Assembly: GCA_002452295.1 (NCBI GenBank) | Contig: DKEX01000135.1 | Coordinates: 98,324 to 115,530 of the forward strand | Source of the DNA: Firmicutes bacterium UBA6811 | Lineage (GTDB): Bacteria; Bacillota; SHA-98; UBA4971 | Direction of reading: 5' to 3' | DNA: 17,207 nt | Made by a program: the position numbers and the translations under genes | Notes under the pieces: generated by a model | Told to the model about the DNA's origin: nothing | Database searches by the model: none | Seen by the model: the letters and a program-made list of their open reading frames with translations, nothing else | Part shown: piece by piece, positions 7,473 to 14,781 of the stretch | Position numbering within the stretch: the first letter of the stretch is position 1 | Layout: each line of letters starts with the position of its first letter

Positions 7473-7501
7473 AGTATAGCACAGGCGGGCTGGCGTGTAA
7501 A
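7473..7501 (-). promoter_or_regulatory. Promoter of the tRNA-Thr gene
   Basis: TTTACA (7501-7496), a 17-bp spacer, then TATACT (7478-7473) on the minus strand: 5/6 matches to each sigma-A hexamer with ideal spacing. Transcription would begin near 7466, leaving a roughly 75-nt leader before the mature tRNA. Confidence 0.75.
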
Positions 7502-7531
7502 GACCCGGGAGGAGCTGGCGAGCCGCGCGGC

Positions 7532-8791
7532 CTACGCCGTCGCGCTCGTTTCCTGCGAGGCCGGCGCACTCCCCACGGCCTCGCCGCGCCTCACGCCCAG
7601 CATGAGGGCGAACGCCACCGCGAAGCTCGCGAACGCGCACGGGAACAGGGCATGCTTCCCGAGCACATCCATGAACCACCCGAAGACCGGCGGAGCCACG
7701 ATGGCTGCAAGAGCGGAGAAGAAGTAGTAAAGGCCTGTATACGCCCCGATCTTCGCCGCGCTGGTCATGTCCACAACCATCGGGTACGAGTTGATGTTGA
7801 TGAGCGCCCATGCCACGCCGCCGACGAGCAACAGCGCCGTGAGGGTCAGACCCGGCCGGGCGAACGTCATTGCGAGGAGCATGAGCGAAAGGCCGACGAT
7901 CCCCGCAAGTATCGTCCGCCGCCGCCCGATGGCCGTGGCGATGAACCCGCTCGGGATCGCGAAAACGAGAAAGGACAGCGAGAAGAACCCAAGGACGAAC
8001 GAGGCCGCCGCCGGGGTCATCCCCCACACCTCGACGCCGTACAGCGTAAACAGCGCCTCAATCCCACTCCATCCGACGAACCAGAAGAAGATCGCAAGAA
8101 GCAGGCACAGGGCGCTCTTGTCCTGGTCCGCCAGGACCTCGCCCATGGCCTGGACGATCCCGACGCTCTCCTCTTTCTTGCCGCCGTCGGCCTCCCCGCC
8201 GCCCATGTCGCGCGGCTCGCGAATCGTCCTGAGCAGGACAAGGAGGATGACGATCATGAGCGCGCTGGTCACCACGAACGGCAGGCTGGGGCTTACCTTG
8301 AAAAGCTGCGAGAAGGCGAAGAACGCAAGGAGCGCGCCCAGGCCGCCCATGAAGTTGATTATGCCGTTGGCCTTGCTGCGAAGCGGGGACGGCGTGATGT
8401 CGGGCATCAGGGCCACCGTGGGCGCCCGGAAGGCCGTCATGGCGATGTTCATCACGATGATGACCGGGATCATCGCCCCCAGCGCGAACCTGGTGACCGG
8501 GATGAGAGCGAAAAACACCGCCGCCACGGGCACCCCTGCCAGCAAGAACGGCATCCTGCGCCCCACCCTGGTCCAGGTCCTATCGCTGAGTGCGCCAAAG
8601 TAGGGCTGCAGCGTTATGGCGGCGATGTTGTCGAAGGTCATGATGAGTCCGACGAGCGTGGTGCGGTAGGCGGCGTCCTTCAGAAGGTCGGAAAGGAAGA
8701 TTGGCACGTACGAGTTGTAGATGGACCAGCTCAACGAGATACCGAAGAAGCCGAGGCCGAGGACGAGCGTCTTCCCATAGTTGAGCCTCAC
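7532..8791 (-). CDS. MFS transporter, SLC45/GPH-like
   Basis: 419 residues from GTG 8791, which has an AGGAGGG ribosome binding site. The protein is hydrophobic, with about 12 transmembrane segments in two halves split by a charged loop at 191-210 (REPRDMGGGEADGGKKEES). The loop between helices 2 and 3 carries GALSDRTWTRVGRRMP (66-81), the major facilitator signature in the form typical of SLC45-like sugar transporters. The segment LMPDITPSPLRSKANGIIN (about 128-146) also fits that group. It probably moves a sugar or glycoside by ion symport, but the substrate cannot be read from the sequence. It lies 128 bp downstream of the phosphodiesterase gene on the same strand, and the tRNA promoter begins 31 bp past its stop. 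Confidence 0.9.
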   Translation of the reverse strand: MRLNYGKTLVLGLGFFGISLSWSIYNSYVPIFLSDLLKDAAYRTTLVGLIMTFDNIAAITLQPYFGALSDRTWTRVGRRMPFLLAGVPVAAVFFALIPVTRFALGAMIPVIIVMNIAMTAFRAPTVALMPDITPSPLRSKANGIINFMGGLGALLAFFAFSQLFKVSPSLPFVVTSALMIVILLVLLRTIREPRDMGGGEADGGKKEESVGIVQAMGEVLADQDKSALCLLLAIFFWFVGWSGIEALFTLYGVEVWGMTPAAASFVLGFFSLSFLVFAIPSGFIATAIGRRRTILAGIVGLSLMLLAMTFARPGLTLTALLLVGGVAWALININSYPMVVDMTSAAKIGAYTGLYYFFSALAAIVAPPVFGWFMDVLGKHALFPCAFASFAVAFALMLGVRRGEAVGSAPASQETSATA

Positions 8792-8919
8792 CGGGTCACC
8801 CTCCTCTCATAATATCGCGCCAGCTCGCGCGCCCCGGCGCCCCCAGACAAGAATAGGTTGCGTCGAGCCGCGCCAGGCTTCATGGCGTCACACCAGCCCG
8901 CGTCATGCCACGCCGTTGC

Positions 8920-9741
8920 TCATGAACTGGCATTCGCCCTGACAATCTGAACCATGGCCGCGGGACGGTTGGTGATCACCACATCCACGCCCCAGGCGAT
9001 CATCCTGCGCATGTCGTCAGGCTTGTCAACCGTCCAGGTGTGGACGGCGAGGCCTGCAGCGTGCGCGCCCGCCACGATCTCCGGCACCACTGCGTAGAAC
9101 GCCGGGTGAATCGCGTCTGCCGGGACCTGCCGCGCGTACACCCACGGGTCCACAAGCCCCTCCATATATAGGACGCCCGTCCTGACCGAGGAGTCCACGG
9201 CCTTGGCCGCCCTCAGCGAGAAGTGGTTGAACGACGAAAGCACCGTCTTCCCGACGATGCCGAATTCCTTCAGTACGGCGATGGTTTTCTCCTCAATGCC
9301 GGGATAGAGGACGAGCCCGCTCTTGATCTCGATGTTGATGAGCTTGCAGTTTACGGTCACGAGATCGAGGACCTCTTCGAGGGTTGGGATCGTCTCGCCC
9401 CGAAACCTGGCCGCGCTGCCTGCGCCAACGCCACCGCCGACTCCGGCGCCAGCCCCAGCACCAGTGCCGCCACCAGCGCCTGTACCGCTGCCGAACCACG
9501 AGCCCGCATCCAGCGCCTTCAGCTCGGCAAGGGACATGTCCTTGACCCAGCCCTTGCCGTTCGTCGTCCTGTCCACCCGCTCGTCGTGGATCACCACCAG
9601 CTTCCCGTCGCTGGAAAGCTGCACGTCCAGCTCGAAACCGTCCACTCCGACATCGAGGCCGGCCCTGAACGCGGCGAGGGTGTTCTCCGGCGCCACGTCA
9701 GGTGCGCCACGGTGCCCGAGGACGAGAGGCTTAGCCGCCAT
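8920..9741 (-). CDS. Glycerophosphodiester phosphodiesterase
   Basis: 273 residues from ATG 9741, which has a GGGTGG site upstream and begins directly before the conserved first strand; the frame's earlier start at 9819 is rejected. The GDPD signature is complete: HRG at 10-12, ENT at 19-21, ELDV with Glu37/Asp39, HD at 52-53, and NIEIK with Glu138. The protein hydrolyses glycerophosphodiesters to glycerol-3-phosphate and an alcohol in a metal-dependent TIM barrel. No signal peptide is seen, so it is probably cytosolic. Residues 85-110 are an almost pure Gly/Ala/Thr/Val insert placed between DAGSWFG and RFRGETIPTLEEVL, where normal members have only a few residues. The insert is encoded by short repeats (9412-9489), a likely loop expansion that should not destroy activity. 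Confidence 0.93.
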   Translation of the reverse strand: MAAKPLVLGHRGAPDVAPENTLAAFRAGLDVGVDGFELDVQLSSDGKLVVIHDERVDRTTNGKGWVKDMSLAELKALDAGSWFGSGTGAGGGTGAGAGAGVGGGVGAGSAARFRGETIPTLEEVLDLVTVNCKLINIEIKSGLVLYPGIEEKTIAVLKEFGIVGKTVLSSFNHFSLRAAKAVDSSVRTGVLYMEGLVDPWVYARQVPADAIHPAFYAVVPEIVAGAHAAGLAVHTWTVDKPDDMRRMIAWGVDVVITNRPAAMVQIVRANASS

Positions 9742-9781
9742 GTTTCCACCCGCCCCCTGTTTACAGGTCTCTTCTCGCACG

Positions 9782-9813
9782 CGCAGGGCGCCGCTCGCAC
9801 GCAGCGCCCTGCG
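9782..9813 (-). terminator. Perfect 10-bp inverted repeat after the old yellow enzyme gene
   Basis: CGCAGGGCGC (9782-9791) and GCGCCCTGCG (9804-9813) flank a 12-nt loop between the OYE stop (9874) and the phosphodiesterase start (9741). The stem is strong, but no T run follows on the minus strand. It may be an attenuator, a processing or stability stem, or a terminator needing other factors. Confidence 0.4.
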
Positions 9814-9873
9814 AAGCATAGCCTTTTATTCATTCAACAGGGACCCCCGCGATCCCTGCTTGCCCGCGCCTGA

Positions 9874-11802
9874 CTATATCTCGTGCGCCACGCGCATTCC
9901 CTCCAACACAGCGTGGGTTATGCGCCGTGGCCTCCAGGCGTCGCCGACGACGTAGTAGTCTATGCCTGCGCCTTCAAGCTGCTTCGCGAGCCCGTCCTCC
10001 GACGCCGACCCCACCGCGATGACTACGGAATCGAAGCCCGAAAGGGTCTCGCCCTTCCCGTCCTTCTCCACCGTCACGTCGCGCTCGCCGATGGCAGCCA
10101 GCTTCGCGCCGGTCACGATCTTCACGCCCCGCCCGGCCAGGCGGTCCAGTAGGAGCGCCCCCACGAGCGGCCCGACGTCGGACGCCACGCGCGGCAGCAT
10201 CTCGATGATGGTGACCTCGTGGCCCTTTTCGGCGAGGTGCTCGGCGGTTTCACATCCCACGAGGCCCCCGCCTATCACCGCGACCCTCTTCCCGACGGTC
10301 GCCTTGCCCGTCAGCACGTCCCACGACATCGCCACGTTCGGGCGGTCCGCCCCCGGGACGTTCACGCGCGCCGGGTGGGCGCCCGTCGCGACCACCACCG
10401 CGTCGGGCTTCTCGGCGCGGATGGCGTCCAGGGTCGCCTCCCTGTTCACCTGGACGTTGACCTTGAGCCTGCCGACTTCCCCCGTGAGGAAGTCCCTGAA
10501 CGTGGCGATCTCGCCCTTCTGGGGCGGCGTCGCGGCAAGCGGAAGCTGCCCGCCGAGGCTGGGACCCTTCTCCCACAGCGTAACCTGGTGGCCGCGGAGC
10601 GCCGCCACGCGCGCCGCCTCCAGGCCGGCCGGCCCGCCGCCCACCACGAGGACCTTGCGGGCAGCCGGGGCCTTTGCCAGCGTGAACTGGGACTCGAAGC
10701 CCGCCCGCGCGTTGACCGTGCATCCAATGGGGTGGTCCTGGAACAGCTCGTCGATGCAGCCCTGGCAGCACGCGATGCACCGCCTGAGTTCCCCCACGCG
10801 CCCCTCCACGATCTTCCGCGGCGTGTCCGGGTCCGCGAGAAGCTGGCGCCCCATGGCGACAAGGTCGGCCTTGCCCTGGGCAAGCAGCCCCTCCGCGACC
10901 TCGGGGTCGTTGATGCGCCCCACCGCTATGACCGGGATCTTCACGACGGACTTTATCCCGCTTGCAAGGTCCGCAAGGCACGCGCGCGGCAGTGACATCG
11001 GCTGGATGATCCACACTGCGGACTCGTACACGCCCGCCGAGACGTGCAGGGCGTTGATGCCCTCGTGCTCGAGGCGCCTGGCCACCTCTTTCGTTTCGTC
11101 CAGGGTGAGCCCGCCCGGCACCTTCTCGTCGGCGCTCATCCGGTACAGCACCGGGAAGTCGGGCCCGACCGCCTGCCGCACGGCGCGCACCACCTCGAGC
11201 GGAAAGCGCAGCCGGTTATCGAGGGTGCCGCCGTATTCGTCGGTCCTCTTGTTGGCATACGGGGACAGGAACTCGTCGATGAGGTAGCCGTGGGCGCCGT
11301 GGACCTCCACGGCGTCGAAGCCCGCGGCCTTCGCCCGGCGCGCGGCCTCGCCGAAGGCCCGCACGATCATGGCAATCTCGTCCTTCGACATCTCTTTGGG
11401 CGTCTCGCCCTTCGTCGGGTCCGGTATCGGCGACGGGGCCAAGAGCGGCCCGCCCGTCACATCGGAGGTGGTCTGCCTGCCGCCGTGGTAGAGCTGGATG
11501 GCGATCTTCGCGCCGTGGGCGTGGACGGCGCCCACCAGGCTGCGCAAGCCCGGGATGAGCTTGTCCGAGTAGATGCCGACCTCGTTCTGAAAGCCTTTCC
11601 CGGACGGGTGAACGTACGAGGCCTCCACGATGATGAGGCCCACCCCGCCCTTCGCGCGCTCCGCGTGATACGCGCGCAGCCTGTCGGTGACCGACCCGTC
11701 TTCGTAGGCATAGTTGGTCACCATGGGCGGCATGACCATCCTGTTTCGGAGGTCCATGTTCCCGATCTTCGTCGGGCTCGTGAGATTCGGAAATCCTGCC
11801 AT
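9874..11802 (-). CDS. Old yellow enzyme family NADH:flavin oxidoreductase with 4Fe-4S and FAD/NAD domains (2,4-dienoyl-CoA/enoate reductase type)
   Basis: 642 residues from ATG 11802; GGGAG lies upstream and the start fits the family's N-terminus, unlike the longer frame to 11910. Residues 1-340 form the FMN-binding TIM barrel (PNLTSPTKIGNMDLRNRMVM; HGAHGYLIDEFLSP; IPVIAVGRI). The 4Fe-4S site is C342-x2-C345-x3-C349-x11-C361. Two dinucleotide motifs follow, GGGPAG at 388-393 and GGGLVG at 511-516, ending in a YYVVGDAW segment. The order matches FadH, enoate reductase and bile-acid BaiCD proteins, cytosolic enzymes that reduce activated C=C bonds with NAD(P)H through FAD, Fe-S and FMN. The substrate cannot be told. 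A candidate promoter lies about 190 bp upstream. Confidence 0.93.
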   Translation of the reverse strand: MAGFPNLTSPTKIGNMDLRNRMVMPPMVTNYAYEDGSVTDRLRAYHAERAKGGVGLIIVEASYVHPSGKGFQNEVGIYSDKLIPGLRSLVGAVHAHGAKIAIQLYHGGRQTTSDVTGGPLLAPSPIPDPTKGETPKEMSKDEIAMIVRAFGEAARRAKAAGFDAVEVHGAHGYLIDEFLSPYANKRTDEYGGTLDNRLRFPLEVVRAVRQAVGPDFPVLYRMSADEKVPGGLTLDETKEVARRLEHEGINALHVSAGVYESAVWIIQPMSLPRACLADLASGIKSVVKIPVIAVGRINDPEVAEGLLAQGKADLVAMGRQLLADPDTPRKIVEGRVGELRRCIACCQGCIDELFQDHPIGCTVNARAGFESQFTLAKAPAARKVLVVGGGPAGLEAARVAALRGHQVTLWEKGPSLGGQLPLAATPPQKGEIATFRDFLTGEVGRLKVNVQVNREATLDAIRAEKPDAVVVATGAHPARVNVPGADRPNVAMSWDVLTGKATVGKRVAVIGGGLVGCETAEHLAEKGHEVTIIEMLPRVASDVGPLVGALLLDRLAGRGVKIVTGAKLAAIGERDVTVEKDGKGETLSGFDSVVIAVGSASEDGLAKQLEGAGIDYYVVGDAWRPRRITHAVLEGMRVAHEI

Positions 11803-11995
11803 GTCACACTCGCTCCCTTTCCTGGCGTTCTTGAACCTTTGGACCGCTAAACGTGCCCCGCAATAGGTTTTGCCAGGGTACGGAAACGTATGCTTAGCGC
11901 CATGTTGCACTGCGTTCCGCAGGCAGAGTATTCCGCGCTGCTATTACCAACGGCGCTCACACTTGAGGCTCTGCAAAGGATTGCCGATTAATGAT

Positions 11996-12024
11996 TCTAT
12001 AGTAGTGTTCTATGGGGCCACAAA
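11996..12024 (-). promoter_or_regulatory. Candidate promoter for the old yellow enzyme gene
   Basis: The minus strand has TATAGA (12001-11996) as a good -10 box and TTTGTG (12024-12019) as a poor -35 box, 17 bp apart. It lies in the 256-bp gap between the PIN gene's stop and the reductase start. Confidence 0.3.
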
Positions 12025-12058
12025 CCACGACACGACGCCATGTGTCAAGTCCTACATG

Positions 12059-12562
12059 TCACCTGCTCCGCCACCGCGCCAGCCGCACGGCGCATTCCTG
12101 TTGTGGCAGCCGGCTTCCCGCAGCAAGCATCGTCCCAAGGGCAGTCGCTGCTGTTCCCATATCGATGGCTTGCAGTCTCACCATTTCATCGAGAAGCCAC
12201 AGGACTCCGTGGACCGTCACGTCGTGTTCTTCTGCCGCGCGCCTGAGATGGTTGTCACCAGTGAGAAGCGGAGCCCTGAGCCGCATCGCGAGCACCAGCG
12301 CAAAAAGGTCGTTGGTAGACACTGCTCGATACCGTTCCCGGCACCGCAATTGCGACACAAAGCGCACCTCGCTGCCTGATAGCTCGCAGGTTGCCAGGCC
12401 GTACGCAACGATCTCGGCTCCGTCGGGGATCAGCAATTCCTGCACTATGACATCTGGTGCGGCAAATCGGGCGGGAAGGTCGAAGACTCTGCGCACCAGC
12501 CCGCCCACATGAAGGTCTATCCAGATATTGGCGTCAGTAACGTAGGTCTGCCGGTAGGCCAT
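12059..12562 (-). CDS. PIN-domain ribonuclease, probable toxin
   Basis: 167 residues from ATG 12562, with GGAGGAG as ribosome binding site. The PIN fold is indicated by TDANIWIDL (Asp10), VQELL (Glu42), STNDLFALVLA (Asp85) and LLTGDNHLR (Asp103), the four acidic residues that bind metal in PIN nucleases. The start lies inside the upstream XRE-ImmA gene, so the two share 29 bp in different frames and are probably translationally coupled. Family knowledge: many PIN proteins are VapC-like toxins that cleave tRNA or rRNA. Here the usual small VapB antitoxin is absent and the partner is an XRE-protease fusion. The C-terminal 45 residues after the last acidic site are not conserved in any way I recognise. 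Confidence 0.87.
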   Translation of the reverse strand: MAYRQTYVTDANIWIDLHVGGLVRRVFDLPARFAAPDVIVQELLIPDGAEIVAYGLATCELSGSEVRFVSQLRCRERYRAVSTNDLFALVLAMRLRAPLLTGDNHLRRAAEEHDVTVHGVLWLLDEMVRLQAIDMGTAATALGTMLAAGSRLPQQECAVRLARWRSR

Positions 12563-13619
12563 CGTGCTCCTCCGCAGTCTGTTTGCGGAAGTCACTGAGG
12601 GGTATGCCCAGCAACTCAGACGCCCTGGCATCTGAAATGATGCCTTCGGCCACGGCCCGCAGCGCGAGCCTCCTCATCCGGCTGGGCTTTTCGGGCGGCA
12701 ATTGGTCACCAGGCTCTGCCTTGTGCCATCCGCGACTGCGAAACGTCTTGAACAGCCGTACTGCCGCTGCCTCTGATAGGACGCCGGTATCTTGCGCCCG
12801 GCGAACCCAGGCCTGCATGCTCAGGCCGTACTTGTGTTTCAAGAGATGTAGTTCGAGGAGGCCCAGGTTCCGGCGTTGTTCTCCGAGTTCCAGCTTCACA
12901 ACGCCGGCTGGTACCAGGAATGCACCGGCAAACCTGTGGGCCGCTGCTTCTGCTGACGGCGGTGGCGCTCCGGACGCCTTCTCGTCGACTTCCAGCACAA
13001 GGTGCCCCAACTCGTGGGCGAGGTTGAACCTCTGCCTGTCTCCAGGAACGCCATCCTTAACCACGATCACTGGGTCATGTCCGGCCCAGAACGTGCAAGC
13101 GTCGAAGTCGGGATAGCCATCAACAAGGCCGACCTTGACGCCGTGGTCCTCCAGCACTTCCATGAGGTTTTCGATAGGGGAAACGCCCAGACCCCATCCC
13201 ATACGCAGATTCTCCGCGGCCGCCTCGGTATCCTCCGGGCTGCTAACGTGGTAGCGCAGATCCTCCGGAAATCGGCATCTTGCACCGCAGCCAAGCGATG
13301 CCAGGGTTTCGATTTCCAGATAGCGCTCGAGCCACTCCTGGATCCGCCCGGCAATGGAGTCCTCCTGCGAACGAGTAAGCCTGGACCGCTTGCGGTGGTA
13401 CGCAGGCACGACGGTAACTGCAGACGGAGGGCGGAGGAAGAACTCCACCTTGACCCCCAGTGCCGCCGCCAGGCGCAACAAAGATCCTGAGCTCGGAACG
13501 TCAAGGTCTCTCTCGTACTTTGAAATCGCCTGCGCACTGAGACCTGCCTTCTCCGCCAGACCGCGCAGACTGAGCGCCGCCGCCCTTCGGGCAAGTCTTA
13601 TCCGCTGGCCGATCGACAC
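12534..13619 (-). CDS. XRE-family regulator fused to ImmA/IrrE zinc peptidase, probable antitoxin partner of the PIN protein
   Basis: 361 residues from GTG 13619, eight bases after AAAGGAGG. Residues 3-59 are an XRE helix-turn-helix (GQRIRLARRAAALSLRGLAE, SAQAISKYERD). Residues about 130-285 are an ImmA/IrrE peptidase: LAHELGH gives HExxH at 202-206, and Glu224 in SAEAAAHRFAGAFLVP fits the third zinc ligand. The C-terminal 60 residues include a second possible helical DNA- or partner-binding unit (ISDARASELLGIPLSDFRK). Such XRE-COG2856 proteins usually repress and can cleave regulators; in toxin-antitoxin settings they act as the antitoxin side. It is the first gene of a two-gene operon, with an inverted repeat over its promoter that suggests autorepression. 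Confidence 0.92.
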   Translation of the reverse strand: MSIGQRIRLARRAAALSLRGLAEKAGLSAQAISKYERDLDVPSSGSLLRLAAALGVKVEFFLRPPSAVTVVPAYHRKRSRLTRSQEDSIAGRIQEWLERYLEIETLASLGCGARCRFPEDLRYHVSSPEDTEAAAENLRMGWGLGVSPIENLMEVLEDHGVKVGLVDGYPDFDACTFWAGHDPVIVVKDGVPGDRQRFNLAHELGHLVLEVDEKASGAPPPSAEAAAHRFAGAFLVPAGVVKLELGEQRRNLGLLELHLLKHKYGLSMQAWVRRAQDTGVLSEAAAVRLFKTFRSRGWHKAEPGDQLPPEKPSRMRRLALRAVAEGIISDARASELLGIPLSDFRKQTAEEHDGLPADLRY

Positions 13620-13639
13620 TAGCGTCGCCTCCTTTCTCC

Positions 13640-13677
13640 GGTTTACATTGTACCCTTGCGACAGCCATTTGTAAACC
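13640..13677 (-). promoter_or_regulatory. Promoter and inverted-repeat operator of the XRE-ImmA/PIN operon
   Basis: TTTACA (13675-13670), 17 bp, then TACAAT (13652-13647) on the minus strand is a near-consensus promoter. The perfect 8-bp inverted repeats GGTTTACA (13640-13647) and TGTAAACC (13670-13677) cover the -35 box and touch the -10 box, with half-site centres 30 bp apart. This fits binding by the XRE product to its own promoter. Confidence 0.75.
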
Positions 13678-13694
13678 AGACGGGGGCGATTTCG

Positions 13695-14276
13695 TCATCC
13701 GTGGATCAACCGGGGCAGACATCGGACGCACACCCAAAGGCTGTCGCCCTTGAAGCGGCAGGGGACCAGGATCTCAGCGCCTTCGCCCGAGCCGCACAGA
13801 AAGCACCGCTGGGCGACGTGCGGCTGCGGTTGAGTCTGCGGCTGGGCCTGGGGTTGGGGCTGAGGCTGAGGATGAGGATGAGGATGAGGACGAGGATGCG
13901 CCTGTGACTGCGGCTGCTGCTGCGATGGGGGTTGTAGTTGCGACTGTGGTTCTGGTTGCGGCGGCAGCTGCGGCTGCGATTGCGGTTGCGTCTGCGACGG
14001 GATCGCCCCGTGCCCCGCTGCCGCTGCCCCTCCCGCTGCAGCTGCGACTGCGGCGGCGGCTTCCCGCGAAAACTCTGGCGCCTCCCTCTCCTCGATGGAC
14101 AGCGCGCCCGTGGGGCAAACGGCGAGGCAGAAACCCGCACCGTCGCACAATTCCTCGCGCACTACCCTGGCCTTACCGTTCACGAGCTGGATGGCGCCCT
14201 CGGCGCACGGGGTCACGCAGAGTCCACACCCGTCACACTTCTCCTCGTCGATCCGGACGATCTTTCTTACGGGCAT
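13695..14276 (-). CDS. Ferredoxin-type 4Fe-4S protein with Gln/Pro/His linker and C-terminal zinc ribbon
   Basis: 193 residues from ATG 14276, seven bases after GGGAGGG. Cluster I is complete: C14, C17, C20, C24 in CDGCGLCVTPCAEGAI. The second site, CDGAGFCLAVCPTGAL, keeps C44, C50 and C54 but has Ala at 47. I believe related clostridial ferredoxins show the same loss (CDGLGAC), so it may hold a 3Fe-4S cluster or none. Residues 74-92 are Ala/Gly-rich and 94-153 are almost pure Gln, Pro, Ser and His (for example HPRPHPHPHPQPQPQPQ). The C-terminus has C158-x2-C161 and C183-x2-C186 ending LPRLIHG, a zinc-ribbon tail shared by related proteins. It is a probable soluble electron carrier or redox sensor. 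The His-rich linker might bind metal. The gene lies upstream of the XRE operon, which has its own promoter. Confidence 0.9.
   Translation of the reverse strand: MPVRKIVRIDEEKCDGCGLCVTPCAEGAIQLVNGKARVVREELCDGAGFCLAVCPTGALSIEEREAPEFSREAAAAVAAAAGGAAAAGHGAIPSQTQPQSQPQLPPQPEPQSQLQPPSQQQPQSQAHPRPHPHPHPQPQPQPQAQPQTQPQPHVAQRCFLCGSGEGAEILVPCRFKGDSLWVCVRCLPRLIHG
13818..13997. repeat. Degenerate hexanucleotide repeat encoding the Gln/Pro/His linker
   Basis: The plus strand is built of CTGCGG/CTGAGG/GTTGCG-type 6-mers, including three perfect head-to-tail ATGAGG units near 13868-13887. On the coding strand these give alternating Gln-Pro, Gln-Ser and His-Pro codons. A 6-bp period keeps the frame when units are gained or lost. 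Confidence 0.7.
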
Positions 14277-14424
14277 ATTCGACCCTCCCTACGTGGTCCT
14301 CTGCCAGTGCTGCCGTTCCACGGCAGGGCCATTGTTACAGGGTGTCTACGACCCGAAGGGGCGGAATCCCTACTTTGCAATATAGGCTTCTCACGGGCCG
14401 ATGTGGCTGGCGGCGAGGCCCTCT

Positions 14425-14519
14425 TTCGCCGGACTGCGTTCGCCAGACTACGTTCGCCCGGCTGCGCTCGCCGGACTGCGCCGTCGGACCGCGCCGTCGG
14501 ACCGCGCCGTCGGACTGCG
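14425..14519. repeat. Seven-unit tandem repeat (four 14-bp and three 13-bp units)
   Basis: TTCGCCGGACTGCG and three variants at 14425, 14439, 14453 and 14467 are followed by CCGTCGGACCGCG-type 13-mers at 14481, 14494 and 14507. All share a CSGACYGCG end. The tract lies between the ferredoxin gene and the truncated Rrf2 gene and is directly followed by a long hairpin. Confidence 0.75.
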
Positions 14520-14521
14520 CG

Positions 14522-14559
14522 CGAGAGGTGGCGCCACGCATCCGTGGCACCACCTCTCG
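14522..14559 (-). other. 17-bp-stem hairpin with 4-nt loop
   Basis: The arms 14522-14538 and 14543-14559 match at 16 of 17 positions around a 4-nt loop. The one mismatch is C-A in plus-strand RNA but G-U in minus-strand RNA, so the minus transcript forms an uninterrupted stem. No T run follows on either side. It sits downstream of the truncated Rrf2 gene and upstream of the ferredoxin gene. Confidence 0.6.
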
Positions 14560-14615
14560 TAGCACCGCACCATCGCATGGGCGCAATCGCAGCCACGCCT
14601 GCTACAACACGCCTG

Positions 14616-14729
14616 TTACGATTCGGCACGGGCAACCTCCGACGTCGAGAAGACCGTGCCCAGCGGATAGCTCGCCATGTAGGACAGCGCACGCAATGCG
14701 TAATCGGTGTTTCTTCTGATGAACTCCAC
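14616..14729 (-). pseudogene. Rrf2-family regulator, truncated after the first helices
   Basis: From GTG 14729 the minus strand encodes 37 residues: EFIRRNTDYALRALSYMASY, then PLGTVFSTSEVARAES and TAA. This is the start of Rrf2-family regulators (NTDYALRAL...VxSxxEIA), which are normally about 130-150 residues with an Fe-S-binding Cys motif in the second half. Nothing resembling the recognition helix or Cys motif follows in any frame; repeat DNA and the hairpin come next. A GGGAG lies 13 bases before the GTG. It is most likely a pseudogene cut by a rearrangement. A functional micro-protein is possible but less likely. Confidence 0.7.
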
Positions 14730-14764
14730 ATCGGAAGCCCAACTCCCTTTGGTCTAAGACTTAC

Positions 14765-14781
14765 AGGACTAGTGTAGTCCT
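14765..14781. promoter_or_regulatory. Palindrome upstream of the Rrf2 fragment
   Basis: AGGACTA (14765-14771), GTG, TAGTCCT (14775-14781) is a perfect inverted repeat starting 36 bp before the Rrf2 GTG. Rrf2 regulators often repress their own promoters, so this may be a relic operator. No clear -35/-10 pair could be fitted around it. Confidence 0.4.

Noticed and set aside
7652..8812. 386-residue plus-strand ORF
   Set aside because: It is antisense to the MFS transporter and made of Glu/Arg/His-rich text typical of a shadow frame in GC-rich DNA.
9962..11287. 441-residue plus-strand ORF
   Set aside because: It is antisense to the well-supported old yellow enzyme gene; composition is Ser/Arg/Pro-rich and no domain is seen.
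12043..12048. Perfect TTGACA on the minus strand as a promoter
   Set aside because: No -10 box lies 16-18 bp downstream; the TATAGA box at 11996-12001 is too far away.
13904..14777. Plus-strand ORFs of 271 and 279 residues
   Set aside because: They read the antisense of the ferredoxin's repeat linker and the tandem repeats; no family resemblance.
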